DNA of 23,822 nt from positions 1 to 23,822 of the forward strand of contig CBFICL010000020.1 in the NCBI GenBank assembly GCA_965661165.1, read 5' to 3'. The position numbers and the translations under genes are program-made. The notes beneath the pieces are model-generated. The model saw only the letters and a list, made by a program, of their open reading frames with translations. It was not told the DNA's origin and did no database searches. Below are positions 1-6,809 of this stretch, piece by piece (position 1 is the first letter of the stretch; each line of letters begins with the position of its first letter). Origin of the DNA: Hepatobacter sp965661165 (GTDB taxonomy: Bacteria; Pseudomonadota; Alphaproteobacteria; Holosporales; Hepatobacteraceae).

Positions 1-832
1 GAATTGTAAGTGGGCTCACGTTAGGGGCAACCCCTTGCCTGGACGCTGCGTTTGTCTTAAACGGGCCCACATCGCCCTCAACCAAAGAGAACGAAGATGT
101 ACGCTTTCTTACCCCGTCACCACTGCCAGATCTCACTCTCTCAAGCGCTGATGATGAGGGGCTCACAAAAGATGGGGGAGAAGCAGGAACTATAGGCACC
201 GCAGCCGGTGTTGCCGAGAATGACGGCGCCACAACGGCCGGACCTGCAGAAGGTTGGTTCACAGACGGCATCACCGCCGTAGAAGATGAAGACAGACTTG
301 GTGAAGATGACCCTGCAGAAGATGTGATGGACGGCCTCCTGGGTGAATGCATAGGAATAACTGCTAACTCCCCAGAACGCGCCAGACGGACCACAGGAGA
401 AGGAAGATTCCTTATATCCCTATCTGTCCTCCCCACGGCCAATGACGACCGGGCAGCTCCATGCAACAGTAAGCCTGGCAACACACGATTGCCCCACGCC
501 TCAGACGCGGTGGATTCAACGCGAGCAGCTTTATCATTCGCCCCCATCGCGAGGGGCTTTTCACGAAAATCTCTCAACGCCTCAGGTTTATTGAGCAGTG
601 ATGGTTTATTGAGCAGTTTTGGCGCATGAAACGGATCGGCCAACCCATCTAAGGCATAGCGAACACGATCAAAGAAAGACCGTTTCCCTCCCAAAGGAGA
701 AGGATGGGTAAGCCCCTCACCCACAGAAGCTTGAGGGTTTTTAATCAGCAACAAGAAAGGGTGCTTGGCCTCTGCCCATCCAAAATTTGCCCCACACATG
801 CTCAAAAAAAGCGTGAAAAACCAACGTCTCAC
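1..832 (-). CDS. Secreted Ser/Pro/Ala-rich protein of unknown function, partial (C-terminus off the left edge)
   Basis: The minus strand is open for 277 codons from GTG at 832-830 to the window edge. A TAG stop lies directly before the GTG in frame, and a GGGGGGA ribosome-binding site is a few bases upstream, so the start is well fixed. The first 22 residues look like a Sec signal peptide: VRRW, a hydrophobic stretch, then an A-E-A cleavage site. Next come about 125 residues of ordinary composition, including a short tandem repeat LLNKPSLLNKPE. From about residue 150 the chain is very rich in Ser, Pro, Ala and Val, like a disordered linker or surface stalk. No domain is recognised. Plus-strand open frames over this stretch are shadows. 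A possible -10 (TATAAA, complement of 881-886) lies about 50 bases upstream. The protein could be an exported effector, a surface protein or a cell-wall-associated protein; the sequence does not decide. Confidence 0.72.
   Translation of the reverse strand, partial: MRRWFFTLFLSMCGANFGWAEAKHPFLLLIKNPQASVGEGLTHPSPLGGKRSFFDRVRYALDGLADPFHAPKLLNKPSLLNKPEALRDFREKPLAMGANDKAARVESTASEAWGNRVLPGLLLHGAARSSLAVGRTDRDIRNLPSPVVRLARSGELAVIPMHSPRRPSITSSAGSSSPSLSSSSTAVMPSVNQPSAGPAVVAPSFSATPAAVPIVPASPPSFVSPSSSALERVRSGSGDGVRKRTSSFSLVEGDVGPFKTNAASRQGVAPNVSPLTI
585..620. repeat. 18-bp tandem duplication inside the secreted-protein gene
   Basis: Two adjacent 18-bp units, 585-602 and 603-620, match at 16 of 18 positions. 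In the minus-strand frame they encode LLNKPS and LLNKPE. The duplication keeps the frame. Confidence 0.75.
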
Positions 833-939
833 CTATCCCCCCAAAGTTGTGTCAAAAAAAATTGCCAAACGATAGGGCACTTTATACATTGTTTTTAATA
901 AAAAATAAACCTTTTTGAACACAAAAGTCCTCAAGGCTT

Positions 940-960
940 GCTGTCAAAGGCTTTGACAGC
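940..960. repeat. Perfect 21-bp inverted repeat (10-bp arms, one central base)
   Basis: GCTGTCAAAG, a central G, then CTTTGACAGC: all ten arm positions pair. It lies between the end of the two-helix membrane protein (stop at 983) and the start of the secreted protein (832), both minus strand. No T-run follows directly on either strand, so a classical intrinsic terminator is not obvious. It could be a terminator of another kind or a regulator-binding palindrome, since it sits about 55-75 bp upstream of a candidate -10 box at 881-886. Confidence 0.6.
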
Positions 961-982
961 ATCTTACACAACAAATGAGCTT

Positions 983-1432
983 TTATTTTATTGTTTTTTT
1001 GTGCTTTTTAGAGGGTTTCGTCATCTTTTTTCTGGGCTTTTTTGAAGACACCGTGACAGGTTTTTGCTCTGTTCTTGACGATGGACGCACAGAACGCGCG
1101 CCAGCCGCACTCATCTTCTGATGCAGCCAAAGGTGGGCATTTTCAAACAATGTTTGCATCCTGTCAATCTGGTTGACTTCCACGCGACCCAACAAACGGC
1201 TGAGGTGGTCTTGAAGTCGATAGCCCCAGCCAATCATGCCCGAAGAACAAGCCCGCACAAAAAAAGAGAGTGCGATGCCCAGCAAAACCCACAGCGGCCA
1301 GAAGTACCACCCCGCCCCCACAAGCCACCACACGAGCAACACCACAAAAACAATCCCTGCATGAAACAGATCGCGATAAAACCTGTACACATGCCCGTCC
1401 GTATCTTTCAACGCGCGTTTTTCCTTCACCAA
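983..1432 (-). CDS. Small two-helix (2TM domain) membrane protein with lysine-rich tail
   Basis: 149 residues if it starts at TTG 1432, with AGGGA about 8 bases upstream; the next codon GTG is an alternative start. Residues about 18-65 form two hydrophobic helices separated by a short Gly-Trp-Tyr turn (LVGAGWYFWPLW). With the preceding RDLFHAG this resembles the 2TM-domain family, which has no defined function. Residues 66-110 look amphipathic and helical. The last 35 residues are strongly basic (KKPRKKMTKPSKKHKK) and probably cytoplasmic, able to touch acidic lipid or nucleic acid. It lies downstream of lolD on the same strand, 112 bp away with its own candidate promoter. The family match is from the hydrophobic pattern only. 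Confidence 0.7.
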   Translation of the reverse strand: MVKEKRALKDTDGHVYRFYRDLFHAGIVFVVLLVWWLVGAGWYFWPLWVLLGIALSFFVRACSSGMIGWGYRLQDHLSRLLGRVEVNQIDRMQTLFENAHLWLHQKMSAAGARSVRPSSRTEQKPVTVSSKKPRKKMTKPSKKHKKTIK

Positions 1433-1471
1433 AATAGCATCCCTTCTTTATCTGCCCAAGCTCTGGGCGAC

Positions 1472-1500
1472 ACTATACAGAATAGCACAAAAAATATTAA
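1472..1500 (-). promoter_or_regulatory. Candidate sigma-70 promoter for the two-helix membrane protein
   Basis: On the minus strand, -35 TTAATA (complement of 1495-1500), a 17-bp spacer and -10 TATAGT (complement of 1472-1477) lie about 40 bp upstream of the TTG start. A small hairpin, GCCCA/TGGGC (1454-1468), would sit at or just after the transcript start. This is a consensus match only. Confidence 0.35.
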
Positions 1501-1544
1501 TCATTTTTTCACATACATCAAAAAATCTTATGCGAGCAACTTTT

Positions 1545-2270
1545 TCACGCCTGAATGTGTCCCTGCGTAAGCACAAGTGTGCGCATTTGCTGACGGGCGA
1601 TGTCTTGATTATGAGTCACAATAAACAGAGCCATTTTATTTTCTTCAGCCACCTGATGAATGAGTGACACGATGGACCGGCTGGTTTTTTCATCCAAGCT
1701 GCCTGTGGGCTCATCGGCTAACAACACCTTAGGATAATTGGCCAACGCACGCGCAATCGATACGCGCTGTTGCTCGCCCCCTGAAAGCTCGGACGGTTTG
1801 TGCTGAAGACGGTGGCCCAACGCCACACGTTTGAGAAGCTCGCACGCTCTGATCCGCGCCTCGTGAAGAGGGGTGTGCGCCAACAGCTGAGGCAAAATCA
1901 CATTTTCTTCGGCGCTCAACTCAGGCAACAAATGATGAAACTGAAACACAAAACCAAAATGACGCCGGCGCAGCAACGTGCGCTGATAATCACTGAGGGT
2001 GGACACATCGCGGTCTTCGATGAACACATCACCTGCAAAAGGCACATCTAAGAGTCCCACCAAATGAAGCAAGGTGGATTTGCCTGCACCACTATCCCCT
2101 GTAAGCGCCACGGATTCACCGTTTTTGATAAAGAAGTTCACCTTCTTCAGCACAGGCACGCGTTGACGCCCGATGAGATAATGATAGGAAACGTCACGAA
2201 ACACGCATGCATAGGGCAAAAGCGAGGCTGGTTTTGGCGCTTTGGAAAGGGGTCCTTTTTCCTTCATCAT
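1545..2270 (-). CDS. lolD: Lipoprotein-releasing ABC transporter ATP-binding subunit LolD
   Basis: ATPase subunit of the LolCDE complex, which frees outer-membrane lipoproteins from the inner membrane and hands them to LolA. About 241 residues with all ABC landmarks: Walker A GDSGAGKS (58-65), Q-loop Gln about 110, signature LSGGEQQ (162-168), Walker B VLLADEP (182-188), D-loop SLD and H-loop THN. The order and spacing fit the LolD/FtsE/MacB branch. The start is one of two adjacent ATGs (2270 or 2267) behind GGAGG; ATGATGA overlaps the ruvX stop, so the two are probably translationally coupled. A longer frame to 2321 would run far into ruvX and is not preferred. No lolC/lolE permease gene lies beside it. 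MacB- or FtsE-type ATPases are less likely alternatives; lolA elsewhere in the window supports the Lol assignment. Confidence 0.88.
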   Translation of the reverse strand: MMKEKGPLSKAPKPASLLPYACVFRDVSYHYLIGRQRVPVLKKVNFFIKNGESVALTGDSGAGKSTLLHLVGLLDVPFAGDVFIEDRDVSTLSDYQRTLLRRRHFGFVFQFHHLLPELSAEENVILPQLLAHTPLHEARIRACELLKRVALGHRLQHKPSELSGGEQQRVSIARALANYPKVLLADEPTGSLDEKTSRSIVSLIHQVAEENKMALFIVTHNQDIARQQMRTLVLTQGHIQA

Positions 2271-2752
2271 AACCCTCCGGTTCGTTGGCGTAAGGCATCC
2301 AGTGCTTCTTGTAGGATCCACGAAGCCGCCACACTGTCAATGACCTGGCGACGTTTTTCTCGACTGAGATCGGCTTTGTTTTTCAAAAGATCCAGCGAGG
2401 CCCTTGTGGATAAACGCTCATCCCACAAAAGGCAGGGGTAATCCTTCAGGGAAAGTATATTCTCAACCGTGTGCCGCGTGCTGTGGCAACGCCTCGATTC
2501 ATCCCCATTCATCAGCAAAGGCCAGCCCACCACCACCCCTTTCACATGATACGCATCACAAAGGCTGAGCAACGCAGGTGCATCCACTTTCCATCGCGTG
2601 CGACGATGCGTCCTCAAAGGAGAGGCCACACGCCACCCAGCATCTGAAATCGCGAGCCCAAAGGTTTTTTGCCCCACATCTATGCCCAACAATGCGCCCT
2701 CCTTCAATGACGCGACAAAATCATCACATGTGAGTATGGGCACGAAACACAC
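2267..2752 (-). CDS. ruvX: RuvX/YqgF-family RNase H-fold nuclease (pre-16S rRNA processing / Holliday junction resolvase homologue)
   Basis: 161 residues in the RNase H-like fold of YqgF/RuvX. The first acidic motif is GIDVGQKTFGLAISD (about 23-37). The VVVGWPLLMNGDES strand-loop, DERLST and the final IDSVAAS helix follow in family order, and the acidic residues expected for metal binding are present. Homologues take part in maturing the 5' end of 16S rRNA and are often annotated as putative resolvases. The start is GTG at 2752; the 20 residues before GIDVG match the extension usual in alphaproteobacterial members. A TTG at 2692 behind AAGGAGG is a possible internal start. It lies 65 bp after gyrA, and its stop overlaps the lolD start. 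Confidence 0.9.
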   Translation of the reverse strand: MCFVPILTCDDFVASLKEGALLGIDVGQKTFGLAISDAGWRVASPLRTHRRTRWKVDAPALLSLCDAYHVKGVVVGWPLLMNGDESRRCHSTRHTVENILSLKDYPCLLWDERLSTRASLDLLKNKADLSREKRRQVIDSVAASWILQEALDALRQRTGGL

Positions 2753-2817
2753 CTATCATCCACATTGTATGAAAAGACAAAACGCACACGCGCATCGAGC
2801 ACGAGGCACGCAAACTA

Positions 2818-5556
2818 TCACGCAGCCGCTGGAGCCCCATTTGTCTGCGGGCCGTCGTCATCGTCTCCCTGCCCCTCATTCTCTTCACAAAACCTCACCA
2901 CAGATGTCACATGTTCGTCAGGGGTGGTGCGGAACAAAATCACACCCTGTGTTTTGCGACCGGCAATCCTGATTTGTGACGCTGAAAAACGCATGAGCTG
3001 TCCCTTATCTGTCAAAAGAATCAGCTGATCATGTTGCGTTACGGGGAATGCATCCACCACGCGCCCCGTTTTTCTGTTGATGTCGAGGGTCGCCACCCCC
3101 TGCCCACCGCGCCCAATGCGACGATAGGCATAGGCAGAGGTGCGCTTGCCAAACCCGTGCTCGCTGACGGTGAGGATAAATTGCTCTTCGGCTTCCATGG
3201 CCTGAAACGTTTCCTCCGACAAGACCAAACCATGCTCGCCGTCCTGAGACTCGTCAAGGTCATCACCTTCAGCCGATTCAAGGCGACGCTTTTGAGACAC
3301 CATACGCAGATAGGCCTCCCTTTCTTCGACTGTATATTGGGTGCCGCCCAAAATGGCCATCGACACCACCTCATCCCCAGCCTGCAAGCGAATGCCCCGC
3401 ACGCCTGTGGAACTGCGACTTTGAAATAAGCGCAACTCCGACACACCAAAACGAATCGCGCGGCCATTTTTTGTGGTCAACAACACGTCTTGATCCTCTT
3501 TGCACATGTGCACAGACACCAGACGCTCACCAGACTCTTCAAGCTTCATGGCGATTTTGCCGTTGGCACGAATGTTTTGAAAATCACTCAAGGCGTTCCG
3601 CCGGATATGCCCCTTAGAGGTCACAAAAATAACCGAGAACTCTTCCCACAAACTGGGATTTTCAGGCACAGGCAAAAGCGTGGCCACCCGATCATGAGCT
3701 TCAAGAGATCCCAGCACCTGCACAATAGGTTTACCGCGGCTTTGCGGTGTCCCAGAAGGCAGTTCATATACCTTGACCTCAAACGCCTTGCCCGATTTAG
3801 AGAAAAACAACAACGGCGTGTGGGTAGAAGCCACGAATACCTGCGACACCACGTCTTCATCACGGGTGGCCATCCCCGATCGGCCGCGCCCGCCACGCTT
3901 TTGCTCACGATACGTATCCAAAGACACGCGCTTGATATAGCCCTTCAGGCTGAACGTGACCACCATATCCTCACGCTGGATTAAATCTGCCAAATCGCTG
4001 TTGTCTTCTTCGGCAATAAGGGTCGTGCGCCGAGGCGCTGCATAAATGCGCTTAACATCCAAAAGCTCATTTTTAATAAGTGCCATCAAGGTGTCGCGTG
4101 AGGCCAAAATGGCCAGCAGATCCGCAATCTCTTTGGCCAAGGCTTTGAGTTCATTTTCCAGCTTTTCATGCTCAAGCCCTGTCAAGCGGTGGAGCTTCAA
4201 GTCCAAGATGCCCTTGACTTGGTTTTCCGAAAACACATAGCCATCGCCTTTGATCTGTGCTTCACCTTCCGACAACAGATCTAGGTAAGGTTTAATATCT
4301 GCCAAGGGCCACGTGACTGCCAGCAAGGCTTCTGCCGCGGCCTTGGGGTCACGGGCACTGCGAATCATCGCCACAATACGGTCAATGTGCACCACGGCTA
4401 CCAACAACCCTAACACAAGATGGGCCCGCTCACGGGCTTTGCTCAAGAAAAACCGGGTGCGGCGCGTGACTACCTCTTCGCGAAACGACAAAAAGACGCG
4501 CAGCATTTCTTTGGTGGTCATCATGCGCGGTTGCAGGCCACCATCCAGCGCTAAAAAGTTGCTCGAAAACGTTGTCTGCATTTGCGTCATGGTGAACAAA
4601 CGCTTCAACACCACATCAGGCTCTGTATCACGCTTAAGCTCAATCACCACGCGAATGCCATCACGATCAGATTCATCACGCAGCTCAGAAATACCTTCCA
4701 GCTCTTTGCCTTGCACCAGTTCGGCAATACGCTCAAGCATGCGCGCCTTTTGCACCTGATAGGGCACCTCTGTCACGATGATGGCTTTTCTGTCTTTGCG
4801 GATCTCTTCCACATGGGTACGGGCACGCACCACAACGCTGCCGCGCCCTTTATTGAGGGTGTCAAGAATGCCCCGCCTGCCCATAATCATGCCACCTGTG
4901 GGAAAGTCAGGCCCCGGCAACACAGCCAACACATCCTCGTCGGACGCCTCCGGCTGATCAATCAACAAACAGCATGCATCAATAGCTTCGCCTAGGTTAT
5001 GGGGAGGAATATTGGTAGCCATCCCCACGGCAATACCGCTGGCACCGTTGACCAACAGGTTGGGGAAACAGGCTGGCAACACCTTTGGCACCTGAAGGGT
5101 ATTGTCATAGTTAGGCTCAAAATCAACAGCCTCTTTGTCATAGTCTTTGAGCAGCGCGTGATCCGCCAGCTTGGCAAGACGTGCCTCGGTATAACGCATG
5201 GCGGCCGGCTTATCGCCATCAATAGAGCCAAAATTGCCATAGCTGTCAATGAGCAAGGCACCCATGGAAAAATCTTGCCCCATGCGCACCAAGGATTGAT
5301 AAATCGCCCCGTCACCATGGGGGTGAAATTTACCCATCACGTCACCCACAATGCGGGCACATTTTCGGTGGGGCTTGTCCGAGACATACCCTGCCTCAGC
5401 CATGGCATAAAGAATACGCCGATGCACAGGTTTAAGACCATCACGGGCATCTGGCAACGCACGGCTCACGATCACGCTCATGGCATAATCGAGATAAGAG
5501 CGTTTCATCTCCTCTTCAATAGGGGTGGCCAGAATGTCTGTGCTCTCCTGATTCAT
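2818..5556 (-). CDS. gyrA: DNA gyrase subunit A
   Basis: 912 residues, full length for GyrA. With GyrB it introduces negative supercoils by passing one duplex through a double-strand break. The catalytic tyrosine is Tyr122 in AAMRYTE, and numbering coincides with E. coli. The GyrA box QKRGGRG (552-558) at the start of the C-terminal wrapping domain separates it from ParC. The pinwheel repeats follow, then an acidic Asp/Glu tail. GAGGG five bases before ATG 5556 supports the start. It lies 48 bp downstream of ssb on the same strand, an arrangement common in alphaproteobacteria. The quinolone-site region reads HGDGAIYQ, so positions 83 and 87 are Gly and Gln instead of the E. coli Ser and Asp. 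Confidence 0.98.
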   Translation of the reverse strand: MNQESTDILATPIEEEMKRSYLDYAMSVIVSRALPDARDGLKPVHRRILYAMAEAGYVSDKPHRKCARIVGDVMGKFHPHGDGAIYQSLVRMGQDFSMGALLIDSYGNFGSIDGDKPAAMRYTEARLAKLADHALLKDYDKEAVDFEPNYDNTLQVPKVLPACFPNLLVNGASGIAVGMATNIPPHNLGEAIDACCLLIDQPEASDEDVLAVLPGPDFPTGGMIMGRRGILDTLNKGRGSVVVRARTHVEEIRKDRKAIIVTEVPYQVQKARMLERIAELVQGKELEGISELRDESDRDGIRVVIELKRDTEPDVVLKRLFTMTQMQTTFSSNFLALDGGLQPRMMTTKEMLRVFLSFREEVVTRRTRFFLSKARERAHLVLGLLVAVVHIDRIVAMIRSARDPKAAAEALLAVTWPLADIKPYLDLLSEGEAQIKGDGYVFSENQVKGILDLKLHRLTGLEHEKLENELKALAKEIADLLAILASRDTLMALIKNELLDVKRIYAAPRRTTLIAEEDNSDLADLIQREDMVVTFSLKGYIKRVSLDTYREQKRGGRGRSGMATRDEDVVSQVFVASTHTPLLFFSKSGKAFEVKVYELPSGTPQSRGKPIVQVLGSLEAHDRVATLLPVPENPSLWEEFSVIFVTSKGHIRRNALSDFQNIRANGKIAMKLEESGERLVSVHMCKEDQDVLLTTKNGRAIRFGVSELRLFQSRSSTGVRGIRLQAGDEVVSMAILGGTQYTVEEREAYLRMVSQKRRLESAEGDDLDESQDGEHGLVLSEETFQAMEAEEQFILTVSEHGFGKRTSAYAYRRIGRGGQGVATLDINRKTGRVVDAFPVTQHDQLILLTDKGQLMRFSASQIRIAGRKTQGVILFRTTPDEHVTSVVRFCEENEGQGDDDDGPQTNGAPAAA

Positions 5557-5604
5557 ATAAACCCTCGTTAACCTATGGTGATGTCATCAAACGCATGGGC
5601 GCTT

Positions 5605-6087
5605 TTAAAAAGGAATATCATCATCAAGAGCAGAAAGCCCGGACGATGCCCCACCCGCACCTTGATCAAACTCAGCTCTGTCTTCAGAAACCTGGGCTGT
5701 GCTTTTCGACGCGTCGCGATCAAACGATCCACCATCACCACGGTCAAGCAGCAACAACTCTCCACGATAACGACCCAGCACCACTTCGGTCGCATAACGA
5801 TCTTGACCTGAGGCGTCTGTCCATTTACGTGTCTGAAGCTGACCCTCCACATAGACCTTGCGGCCCTTTTTGAGATATTGTTCAGCCACATCGGCCAGGC
5901 GCTCATTAAAAATGACCACACGATGAAACTCAGCACGCTCTTTCTTTTCGCCTGTGTTTTTATCACGCCACTGCTCAGAGGTAGCAACGGAAAGTGTTAC
6001 GATTTTGGATCCCTCATTGCTGTGTCTGACATCAGGGTCACGCGCCAGATTCCCCAAAAGTGTAACTTTGTTCATTGATGCGGCCAT
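5605..6087 (-). CDS. ssb: Single-stranded DNA-binding protein
   Basis: About 160 residues. It coats single-stranded DNA in replication, recombination and repair, and recruits partners through its tail. The N-terminal OB fold is clear (MNKVTLLGNLARDPDVR, then RAEFHRVVIFNERLADV and KGRKVYVEGQLQTRKW). A Gly/Asp/Ser-rich linker follows, and the chain ends in the canonical acidic peptide DDDIPF. Of the ATGs at 6093 and 6087, the second is chosen because AGGGG lies six bases before it but only about one base before the first. A third Met begins MNKVTLL. It is the first gene of the ssb-gyrA pair, with a candidate promoter just upstream. Confidence 0.96.
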   Translation of the reverse strand: MAASMNKVTLLGNLARDPDVRHSNEGSKIVTLSVATSEQWRDKNTGEKKERAEFHRVVIFNERLADVAEQYLKKGRKVYVEGQLQTRKWTDASGQDRYATEVVLGRYRGELLLLDRGDGGSFDRDASKSTAQVSEDRAEFDQGAGGASSGLSALDDDIPF

Positions 6088-6119
6088 GATCATCCCCTAG
6101 CTAGGCAACAGATGGCCCC

Positions 6120-6148
6120 AGTCTAGAAAAAATCAAGACAAAAAGCAA
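6120..6148 (-). promoter_or_regulatory. Candidate sigma-70 promoter for ssb-gyrA
   Basis: On the minus strand, -35 TTGCTT (complement of 6143-6148), a 17-bp spacer and -10 TAGACT (complement of 6120-6125) lie about 33 bp before the ssb start. The match to consensus is partial. Confidence 0.3.
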
Positions 6149-6317
6149 ACCCTCCCCACACATTGACACAGTCCCTACGTGAAAAAATGATTTTTATCTT
6201 TTTCTACTAACAAAATATTCTTCTGTAAAAACAAGATTTTATTATCTCTTCGTTTGCAATGTTCTCTTCCACAAGATAAGTGGGTGTTATTTTTCGTTGT
6301 TTTTATTGGATTTTGTG

Positions 6318-6618
6318 ATGTTGCGTCTTTTCATCTTATCTATTGGTGGCCTCTACGCTTGTTTTCTCTACGGCGTGGGCCCTTAAGCCACGCCCTTTTG
6401 TTCAAGGGGGATTTGGGCTTTCTACCACTTCCATCAAACATATGTCTGGTGACTTTTGCACCAACTCACGCGAAGGGTATGGCACCCTTGATAATGGACC
6501 GAACCTCGATGGACACATCATCATCGGCGCGCGTTTCAGTGAGAAGCGGTTTTTCGTCAGCCCTTATGCAGAGGTGCCTCTCTTTTTATTAAGGCATCTG
6601 ACGCTTTGTGCGCCATGA
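6318..6618 (+). pseudogene. Decayed, truncated paralogue of the downstream outer-membrane beta-barrel gene
   Basis: From 6343 the frame reads a signal-peptide core (LVASTLVFSTAWA), then PRPFVQGGFGLSTTS and GARFSEKRFFVSPYAEV. These align with VRPFAQAGFGLSDTS and GTRFSAGRFFISPYGEV of the intact gene at 6810-7763. The ATG matching the intact start (6318) is one base out of phase: ATG to the cleavage site is 64 nt here and 63 nt in the intact gene, so there is a +1 frameshift in the signal-peptide region. After AEV the homology jumps to the intact gene's terminator arm and downstream DNA, and the frame stops at 6618. Most of the barrel is therefore missing. Hand-counted identity in two 54-nt coding blocks is about 65-69%. 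A short secreted product from TTG 6343 cannot be excluded. Confidence 0.8.
6572..6613 (+). repeat. 42-bp direct repeat, copy 1 (tail of pseudogene)
   Basis: It matches 7811-7852 at 41 of 42 positions; the only difference is C for T at position 11. The shared stretch holds the 3' arm and T-tract of the beta-barrel gene's terminator plus the following ATTAAGGCATCTGACGC... segment. The flanking DNA after it is unrelated in the two places. Confidence 0.92.
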
Positions 6619-6809
6619 CGTTGTTATAAAAGGCACTTCTTCCCGCATGAGTGAGGGGGAAAGCTCCCAAAAAAATGCCACCTATCCATTTTTGCGACAA
6701 AAAATATTTTATTTAAAAACAACGCATTAGCATCTTTCTGTTTCAAGTGATCCCCCCTCATGTTTGTGTGAAGCCTACGTTTGTTATTGTTTACTTATGG
6801 TTTTTCATT
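6619..6809. other. AT-rich spacer upstream of the beta-barrel gene
   Basis: No credible coding frame. It holds A/T tracts around 6700-6725 and probably the promoter of the following gene, but I could not pick one -35/-10 pair with confidence. The in-frame GTG at 6747 would place 21 residues before a standard signal peptide and is not favoured as a start. Confidence 0.5.

Noticed and set aside
324..629. 101-codon plus-strand frame near the left edge
   Set aside because: It lies wholly opposite the longer minus-strand secreted-protein frame, which has a signal peptide and ribosome-binding site; this frame has neither.
1454..1468. GCCCA/TGGGC hairpin as a terminator for lolD
   Set aside because: Only a 5-bp stem, no T-run on the minus strand, and it overlaps the likely leader of the next gene.
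1121..1570. 149-codon plus-strand frame
   Set aside because: It overlaps the two-helix membrane protein antisense and runs into lolD; its composition is that of an antisense shadow.
6254..6592. 112-codon plus-strand frame over the decayed paralogue
   Set aside because: It is in a different phase from the stretch homologous to the intact beta-barrel protein, so it is not the gene's frame.
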